NCBI RefSeq assembly: GCF_963422355.1
Contig: NC_085098.1
Span: 4,612,265-4,676,264 of the forward strand
DNA from: Corticium candelabrum
Lineage: Eukaryota > Porifera > Homoscleromorpha > Homosclerophorida > Plakinidae
Length of the DNA: 64,000 nt
Direction: 5' to 3'
Each line of letters starts with the position of its first letter. Within the stretch, counting starts at the first letter, position 1. The position numbers and the translations under genes are program-made. The notes beneath the pieces were generated by a model, which saw nothing but the letters and a program-made list of their open reading frames with translations, was not told the DNA's origin and did no database searches. Positions 56,670 through 64,000 of the stretch are shown piece after piece.

Positions 56670-59521
56670 TTAGAGAAAACACAATTCGCTCATATCTTCC
56701 AGACTAGCGACGACTTGACAAAACGTAGGCCTTACTAGTGAGCTTTCTGCCCAACAGTCACACATTAGCTTGACGTAGTCGTCGTCATCGTTATCCGACA
56801 CGGTCGGTCTCATTTCACCCAAAACAGCAGCTTTCAAGTCAAGAATAGAGCTAAACGAACGGTCGTCATAAGGAAGTTTTCGTTCCCTAATCTCCCACAT
56901 CACAATGCCAAAACTACCAAAGCAATGCAAAGACGCGCAACAATCATCATTATTAGAAACAATAGAAATATTAACGATTGCATGTGTTTGTGTAGTTAGT
57001 CGTGCTCGTGTCTTACCTGTAGACGTCCGCGGGTGTTCCGTAACTGTGACCGCTCAGTATCTCCGGAGCGCTCCACTTTGGTGTCCCGACTCCTGACGAT
57101 AAGTGATAGTCTGCATGAAGAAGCGGAGCGGTCATATCGAGCGGTGCCGCTCCTCTTACAGCTTCTTGACTGATTCCTTCGTCTCGAACGAGTCGAGCGG
57201 CTCCAAAATCGGCCACTTTGACCACCCATTTAGTGCTGACGAGCAAATTGGCACTCTTGAGGTCACGATGAATGCGAGGTGGTCGTTGACTGTGCAAGAA
57301 TCTCATTCCTTTGGCAGCATCTACTGCAAATCTCATCTTGAGACTTCCTTCCAGCTTTATGTCTCTGTCTGCAAGTATGGTCGTCAGCGATTCTCTAGGC
57401 ATGTACTCCACAACTAGAAACGGACAGCCGTCGTCATGGCAACGACCTCCACCGAGAAACAAAACAATGTTGGGATGTTTGATCGTTCTCATCACTTCGA
57501 TCTCTCTCTCGAACTCCAAGGCGATGCGATCGCCTTGTCGTTCGCCAGATCGTATTCCCAAACCTTGCTCGAGCAGTTGCCAAAAATTATGAATGAAATT
57601 TCTGACTCATACTGAAGAGAAAATTGCATCGTGCTTTCATTATCCTTGGCTCCTCCATAAAGAATTAGTGTATTTTCAATGGCAACTAAAGACGTTGCAA
57701 AAGATTGTGAGGGACCAGAATCGTCGAGTAAACGCCACTCCGAATTGTTTTCGTCGTTTGATAAGTTGCTTGTAGCAATATTCCGCTGAGGCAAAGTAAA
57801 GCTCCATAGATCGCGGAGAAATGTTATAATGTTGCCGTTAAATATGTTTTCTGTGTTAGCTGTCAAACCTCCGTATATAATCATAGTCTGATTGCTGGTT
57901 GTAGAAGAAGAGCACAATACTCTTGGAGAAGGACGTCTTGTTTTCATCGAGTAGTTGACCCAACTTCTAACTTCACTATAACAACCCCAAATTTCATGAG
58001 AGAGAAATAAATTTTTTTAAATTTTGCAATTGAGCTGGCACTACTCCACCGTAAACAACAAATATGGAGTCGTAAAGTACAGAAGAAACGGCACCAAATT
58101 TGCAAGGAGGTCGCTTTTCCGAAGTATCTACCGACCACGACAACGATTTTATATCTAATATGTGTAATAGGTTTAATGAAGTTGGCTGCTTGTTGTCTAA
58201 AAATGAGCTCATACCAAAGACTAGAACATGTTTCTCTTCTAGAACCATCCCGCTCACCGTCCATGATATTTCCGTAGCCGTTAAAGAAATCCTTGTGTTT
58301 GCAGCGGCTGGCTTTGCTAACCAATACCAGACACGAGCAGAAGTTATAGAAAGTTCCCACATGATGTTATAATTGTATCCTAGAAACCACCAACTTCCAC
58401 TGAAAACTAAAACGTTTCTATTAATTCTAGTGACCGCACCATTAACGAAAGCGGACCCTCTTCCTTTCAAAAGTATTGTGGGAGTAAACCATTTTCTAGT
58501 CATTACATCAAAGACTGTAAGAGCAACATGAAATAAGAAAGTGATATGATTGACCGTCATCCGTAACGTAAACTCCTTGTCCAGGAACAGACAATCGTTT
58601 GCTCGTATTCCCAACTTTAGTCCAAACTTCGTCGACCACATCATAAGACCATACTTCCCAATAGTGACCAGATCTATTTTGCTCAGTTTGTCCTAAAATA
58701 AACATTTCCGCATTTTGAAAGGCGGAAACGGCACTAGGATATTGCAGTTTTGGTTTGACGTGATGAGATGAAGAAAGTTTTCTTCATTCGTAGACGTGCA
58801 AATGTTCGTCTTTGCAAATGAGCTGCCAAAGATCGTGCAGATTTTCTCGAGAGTCTGAAGTCCAAGTGTATGACCTTTTCTCAAATCCACCGTAAATGAC
58901 GAGCGAATCCTTGCAACTGCACGAGCTATTATCATAACGTAAAACAGCAGCAGCATGTCTGCATCGAGGAGTGACGTAGTCGTCATTATGACGAGGATGA
59001 ATCTTTGTTTCAATTCGTTTCCACTTATTCAGGTTTGTATCGAAACTCCAAGTTTCGTTGCTGCATTGAGAGTGGCGTGAGTGCGAATACGCACAACCTC
59101 CAAAGAGCAGTACTCGTCTCTGGCACAGTGTCACCAGTGTGTGATAGACGGTCGCTTGCGGTTGAGGGGATGCAGATCTGTGTGCCTCCCAAATATTGAA
59201 GTGAGGGTCATACGTCCACGTTGTATCGTCACCATTGCAGAGTATTCCTCCATATATCACCATCACTTCTCTTGGCGTTTGGTCATTTTCTTCTCTAAGA
59301 GCAGACGTTGCTCTTGCGTGCTCTCTTCCCCTCGGACTGTTGAATCTCCAACGTTCGAATGAATTCCATCGATTTGCATCATATTCATTCCATTCAAGAG
59401 GTAAAACGTGCGTCTCGTCTTGTTCGTTGGAGAGCGTTTCTTTGACAGAATAAATAAGAAACACTTTGATTATGTTAATCAAAGCTAGAAATCGCAACCA
59501 CGAACATGTCATGATTTTCAT
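56670..59521 (-). pseudogene. Receptor kinase copy 8, internal deletion and frameshifts
   Basis: N-terminal Kelch region (59521-58784 open, then frame changes near 58790, 58530, 58000 and 57950). At ~57535 the ectodomain (ANGSGW-equivalent) joins directly to kinase helix C (DRIALEFERE), deleting about 0.94 kb compared with copy 7: the cysteine-rich segment, EGF, TM, glycine loop and VAVK lysine. The remainder of the kinase (HRD, DFG, APE, 103 bp intron 56914-57016, last exon 56670-56913) is intact but out of frame with the ectodomain. Belongs to the copy 5/7 group. Not expected to give a functional receptor. Confidence 0.85.
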
Positions 59522-61300
59522 GTTTCCGTATCTAGATATATAAGCGTCTTGTCGAAACGCTACCGAATTACTTCTGTTCTGTTCTGAGCGATCTTCCGAC
59601 TTTGACGCAGATATTGGATTCTTATTTAGTGAAAGTTATTATTTAATTAATTTTTACTAAATAAAAACGATTCACTGGGTTATTCCCGTAATTTATCATT
59701 ATCATTTTCTTGTTACCAAAATGTTTGATAGCTTGAAAAACTTTACACATCTGATATTCTATCCCTTATTCTATTTTATGTTGATAGAAAAAGGACGTGC
59801 ATCCGTCGCTCAATCTCTGCAATACGACATCACCCACAAAGAAACTTGAAAAGTGGTGAAAGTTGTCATATCAATTAATTATGGTAATCCCAGTTTTAGA
59901 CACATTGCATTACTAATTAACCCATTTATCTTCTAGTTGTTTTCGACTGGATCAGACGTACTTAAAAGTTTCTATGAATGTTAGAGTAAATTAGACGACA
60001 TACTGTGACGCAAGCTACCGGTCAAAGTCAGTTCTTGCAATTGTTTGCATGGCAGTGTGCGTAGAAGCCTAACATTGTCTCGTCCCTATCGAAGTGTTGC
60101 TATTATTTCGCCATCACAAGTGGCAGTCGTTTCGTCATTCAGTCCGAAAACGCTGGAGAAAACTGGATGTACGCCGGAAACTAGAACAGAGAGAAGCCAG
60201 GGTAGAAATCTGGAAACTACTAGTGTGCATGTGAATTTTTCAGACAACAAAAGATTTAAGAAGATTAGAGTTCCGTAGACTGCGGACGTTGTCTGTTACT
60301 ATAGTGGGGTCCATGGGGGTATTTACATTACGTATAGTTAACTAGCAAATTGCCCGGGTTTGCTCGAACAAATAGAGGAAAATTCCAAAATACTGTTGGA
60401 AACAACACAATCTCCCGGATAATTTAAGAACACGTATATATCAAATGTCTCGTTGAAGTAAATCTAAATGTAACCGAGTGCGCTCCATTTTATGTAATCT
60501 GTGACTCCTGGTTGTTGTCACTCAAAGACGTTGCTGCCGTTGCAGCAAACAGGCGAACCAAACGTGACAGCTATTCGTCGCGCGTCCACAGGCAAACAAT
60601 TCAGATGTAGGCCTATGTTTAATTAAAGTTCCGGATATACTAAAAGTATCTCGCCTTTTTTGACGTTGTCGGCAAAAAACGACAAGTTTCGTTCGTATCG
60701 TCCGAGGTCAGGAATGGGCAATCAAAATCTGGTGGAGATACGTACGCTGTCGAAATTCGCGAGTGAGTGTAGAATAGCCTCAAAGGGGGACCCAATTAAG
60801 TCGGACATCCAACGCATTACCCAATGTTATTGTCCGTTAGAAGTTACCTCGTTGATATAATTTTCAGACCTATCCGTCAACCGTTCTTGCCGTTTTGCGT
60901 TGACAGACAGACAGAGCAAGGACCTTCTTTCATTTTTATAGATTGACGGGATTTGGACTTGGAAGATAACTTCCTACTTCTACTACATTTTCTTTTAGCC
61001 TTTGGTGACTTTTATTGTTATTAGAATTAACCTCAACCATTGGCTAATCTTTACGGTTATCTTCAGGTTTGCGTTTCTTGAGTTGATACTACCTGAGGTG
61101 TCATGATCTAGCAACGAGACCAATGACATCAGAGTGTGAAATGCGTCATAACACCACGTTTACATTAGTCTGAGTAGAGACTAGACTTCAGAACTGCTCC
61201 TGGTACAGTACAGTAGAAACCTAAGTAGATGGCCAAAATCGGCATCAAAACGATCTCGAGCCCTACAGAAAGTATTTTATTAGATTAAGTTCTCCACCAT
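59522..61300 (-). repeat. Shared 5' flank of receptor copy 8
   Basis: Collinear with 35166-36960 upstream of copy 5 (shared block around CTTTTCTTTTAGCCTTTG and TACAGAAAG.ATTTTATTAG). Non-coding. The order A-type gene, flank, B-type remnant is the same in both places. Confidence 0.55.
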
Positions 61301-61335
61301 CTGAGATATGTTCATAACCACCATCAATTTTACGA

Positions 61336-61605
61336 CTACTTGAAGGTGGTCTCTGTCTCACTAACGAGACAACAGTTTTCGCTCATTCCTTCCAGTCTAA
61401 CGACGACGTTGCAAAACGTAGGCCTCGAACTACTGTCGCTCGACCAACAGGCTCGCATTAGTTCGACGTAGTCGGTGTGCTCGTCCAGTGGCACGCTTGG
61501 CCTGACTCCACTCAGGACGGCTGTCTTCAAATCGAGAACGGATTGAAGTGTGAGGTCGTCAAACGGAATCTGTCTCGACCAAATCTCCCACATCACAATA
61601 CCAAA
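61336..61605 (-). CDS. B-lineage receptor kinase, last exon (partial gene)
   Basis: An open last exon beginning after an acceptor (ACGTTTTAG|TTTTGG at 61605) at exactly the position of the intron in the array receptors. It encodes FGIVMWEIWSRQIPFDDLTLQS through SSRPTFCNVVVRLEGMSE and ends with a TAG at 61336-61338. It shares the kinase C-lobe pattern with the array but is clearly diverged from it and matches the end of the 37205-37790 remnant. The preceding exon is not found in the window. It may lie beyond 64000, with the intron expanded by a microsatellite and a LINE, or may be lost. Confidence 0.55.
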   Translation of the reverse strand, partial: FGIVMWEIWSRQIPFDDLTLQSVLDLKTAVLSGVRPSVPLDEHTDYVELMRACWSSDSSSRPTFCNVVVRLEGMSENCCLVSETETTFK

Positions 61606-61699
61606 ACTAAAACGTAAACAGCTAGTAAACAGCGAAATAAAACAATTTACAGTTATCCTACATTATTTATATTAAATCGTTTAGGTATTGTGACAGGAC

Positions 61700-62035
<336 letters not shown>

Positions 62036-62429
62036 GACAAATGGATACGCGATTCTGTACTGAAGATAGCATCCCTATTTCTAGGTGAAGCCTCCGGCGC
62101 TACTCGGAGTTTCAGGCCGCACTGATGTACCCCTAGGTGCTTGGCCAGACTACCCAAGGGCACTGACTTTAGCGCAGGCTCGGGACTGGACCTCAAGCCC
62201 TCACGTACCAGTGTTGCGTGCACATGATTTTGTTCTGCCAAGCCAGCGGTCTTGTCCCCATGCAGCGGTCTTGTCCACCCCCAGTCAATGACCAGGTATT
62301 CATTTATACTTCTGAGTCGAGGGATGCAATTGCGTGTGAGTTCCTTCCCTAAGGGAATTACGCCTGTGCCCATTCCGTACTTGGACATGACCCAAACGTC
62401 CCAGATGTTACTATTCTCTAAATGCACGC
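62036..62429. other. Unassigned sequence, possible repeat-associated
   Basis: GC-richer than its surroundings and open for ~130 codons on the minus strand, but that frame runs straight into the microsatellite. I recognise no domain. It might be part of an unknown mobile element. Confidence 0.3.
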
Positions 62430-64000
62430 TCTCTCTCTCTCTCTATCTATGGAAGGTCCTTTATTGTAATATACCGAACGATACAGTACAATAAGCGTCT
62501 ACAGGACTGGTAGCACTATAACAGAAGTAGAGTTCTGGAGTGCTATGTAGAGGTCCAGTCGAAGACTATACATCACAAATGATTAAAAGCAGAAATTACA
62601 ACAACAAAAAAACACTTTTAAGTTAAGAGATGTTGTCTCTTCTTGCCAACCAGCATCGAAAAGAGTCTTTCAGGGTGGAATGAATGACAGCTTGAAACAG
62701 ATCGTCCAAGTCGCGTTGAAGAGGCTTGCACAACATGCAGACTGCTCGTCGAGTTTCAGGAAAAATCAATCCTCTCGACCCAACCAAGAGATGCAAAAGC
62801 TCCGTCTTATACTGATGGTTAGCATCTTTGACAAGTTGGGCATAGCGGCGTTCTTTCCGGGCCTTCGTTTCTTCCACGACTGTTTCGAATGGGACCGACA
62901 GCTCAAGCATCCAGGCCTTTTTGAGGACGGCATTCCAAACAACAATGTCTGGACGAAGGCAGGTACAGGTTATATCGACAGGAAAATTGTATACTGATTC
63001 TGGTAGGTCGGCTACTATGGAAAACTGTTGACTAAGATGACGTTTTAGAAAGTCCACAAATAGTCTCAGCGTATTGTCGTGTCTCTGTTTGTACAAACCT
63101 CGATCAAGTAGACTGGGACATGCATTTAGCACGTGGCACAGCGATTGGGGTTGGTGACAGAGAGGACATTGATTGCACGAAATTTTCTTCCACAACTGTA
63201 AGTTGGTTGCTGATGGGAGGGTGTCCTGGAGCCCATTTATTGCCCATTTGAACAAGTCATCGGGTAGAGATTTTAGGGACAAGGCAAAGTGCTCAGCTTC
63301 CACGTCCTTGAATCGAGCCGCTTGACCTTGTACAGACAGGGAGGTAAGATGTGACAAATGACGATTATTTGATGATTCCGTAATCGTCTTTTTGATGTTC
63401 TTTATTTTTGATTGCAGGCACCCAGGCGAAGTATCAAGAGTTGCCAAGAAACTGCCGGCACTAAATCTGGTTGATGACAACTCAGTCTCTCTTGAAATCT
63501 TTATAGTTGCCAGGGCTCTCAAGCATTCGTCATTTGATTTAGTAAATCGAAGCAGGTTGCAAGACTGTAGTCTCTTGAAAGAATCTGACGGTTGGCCAAG
63601 TTGGAGGCCGCCGTTCTTGGTGTTAAGGAAAAGGCGAGAGACAGCTGCTGAATGAGCAAGACCGACCCATTTTTTTAAGAATTTCGTGACTACACTGTCC
63701 AATGATTGCTCGATCCATGACAAAGGAATAGATGCAATGCTCAGTAACCATGAAAGCCGCGGTAGCACCGCTCTCTTATAGAGAAGACATTTATTCATTC
63801 GGGAAACGGCTGTTTGATCGACTTTATTCAATAAATTCTTAGTAGTCTCCAGAAGCTCTCTTGAAATGTCGGCATGAGACAGATCAGACGCAATTGGAAG
63901 ACCCAAGTACTTGTAGCTTTTCTTGTGTGACAAGAATGGAATCTTTTGCCCTTGTATAGAGATTTCCGGGTCAAAGACAGTTGGATGAATCAGCCTCCGA
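62430..64000 (-). mobile_element. R2-type LINE, 3' part
   Basis: A non-LTR retrotransposon whose 5' part is cut by the window edge. The ORF end (62623) is followed by ~190 bp of 3' UTR that includes AATAAA on the minus strand near 62457, and it ends in a (GA)n tract at ~62430-62446. The domain order thumb, CCHC zinc knuckle, restriction-like endonuclease marks the R2/Hero/NeSL type, in which the endonuclease is C-terminal to the reverse transcriptase. Confidence 0.8.
62623..64000 (-). CDS. R2-type LINE ORF, C-terminal 458 codons
   Basis: The frame stays open from the window edge to a TAA at 62623-62625, so at least this part is not visibly broken. Near the edge it shows SYKYLGLPI, the thumb motif after the reverse transcriptase palm. 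A knuckle C-x2-C-x7-H-x4-C follows (CPLCHQPQSLCHVLNAC, ~63100-63170). Then comes a restriction-like endonuclease with RPD-x14-E (RPDIVVWN...WMLE, ~62900-62955), followed by KERRYAQL. This enzyme nicks target DNA and primes reverse transcription there. No rRNA gene is in the window, so the copy is not in the classical R2 site. The reverse transcriptase catalytic motif is outside the window. Confidence 0.8.
   Translation of the reverse strand, partial: RRLIHPTVFDPEISIQGQKIPFLSHKKSYKYLGLPIASDLSHADISRELLETTKNLLNKVDQTAVSRMNKCLLYKRAVLPRLSWLLSIASIPLSWIEQSLDSVVTKFLKKWVGLAHSAAVSRLFLNTKNGGLQLGQPSDSFKRLQSCNLLRFTKSNDECLRALATIKISRETELSSTRFSAGSFLATLDTSPGCLQSKIKNIKKTITESSNNRHLSHLTSLSVQGQAARFKDVEAEHFALSLKSLPDDLFKWAINGLQDTLPSATNLQLWKKISCNQCPLCHQPQSLCHVLNACPSLLDRGLYKQRHDNTLRLFVDFLKRHLSQQFSIVADLPESVYNFPVDITCTCLRPDIVVWNAVLKKAWMLELSVPFETVVEETKARKERRYAQLVKDANHQYKTELLHLLVGSRGLIFPETRRAVCMLCKPLQRDLDDLFQAVIHSTLKDSFRCWLARRDNIS

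Noticed and set aside
62430..64000. Presence of rDNA next to the R2-type LINE.
   Set aside because: No 28S-like sequence is visible in the window; the flank is a microsatellite and unassigned sequence.

Overview
The window is eukaryotic, most likely from an early-branching animal; a sponge is my best guess, from gene architecture rather than any marker. The coding genes have spliceosomal introns and the intergenic DNA holds metazoan-type transposons, dinucleotide microsatellites and old gene copies. I see no rRNA, tRNA, CRISPR array or bacterial-type operon.

The core of the window is a head-to-tail tandem array, all on the minus strand, of one gene family: large single-pass receptors with an N-terminal signal peptide, about eleven Kelch-type repeats, a GCC2/GCC3-like cysteine-rich segment, an EGF-like module, a transmembrane helix and a cytoplasmic tyrosine-kinase-like (TKL) kinase domain. 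Each gene has a giant first exon (about 3.45 kb) and a 244 bp last exon. They are separated by an intron of 101-103 bp that splits the DxYSFG motif of the kinase. Three copies look intact (1103-4890, 18174-21967, 39354-43149). Four are damaged: 10013-13816 (five lesions), 30080-31913 (ectodomain only), 31914-35165 (kinase truncated and fused in frame to the next copy) and 56670-59521 (internal deletion plus frameshifts). A second, more divergent lineage is represented by a kinase-less remnant (about 37205-37790) and a lone last exon (61336-61605). Flanks upstream (about 1-1.6 kb) and downstream (about 0.5 kb) are shared between copies, so whole units were duplicated.

Transposable elements fill the spaces. 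There is a TTA-target MITE family at the same place behind three gene copies, truncated behind a fourth and absent behind a fifth. A larger relative of that MITE (53277-53886) carries a broken MADF domain. Other elements are a TTAA-flanked element with a broken THAP gene (53890-55477), a roughly 5.1 kb element with about 0.5 kb inverted ends and a Ulp1-like cysteine protease ORF (48073-53193), a 1.56 kb element with about 330 bp inverted ends (45054-46617), a decayed Ty3/gypsy retrotransposon (24855-28823), a decayed LINE (46683-48072), and an R2-type LINE with a restriction-like endonuclease running off the right edge (about 62430-64000). Microsatellites and one GC-rich 11 bp minisatellite are also present.

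Layout: 1-15.4 kb receptor units 1 and 2; 15.5-17.3 kb MITEs; 17.3-23 kb receptor unit 3; 23-29.5 kb transposon-rich; 29.9-37.8 kb rearranged receptor units 4, 5 and a B-lineage remnant; 38.3-44.4 kb receptor unit 7; 44.4-56.1 kb transposon block; 56.4-61.6 kb receptor unit 8 and B-lineage exon; 61.7-64 kb microsatellite and R2-type LINE. The receptor genes probably act as cell-surface sensors signalling through a cytoplasmic kinase. The mixture of intact, mosaic and broken copies is typical of a birth-and-death gene family.
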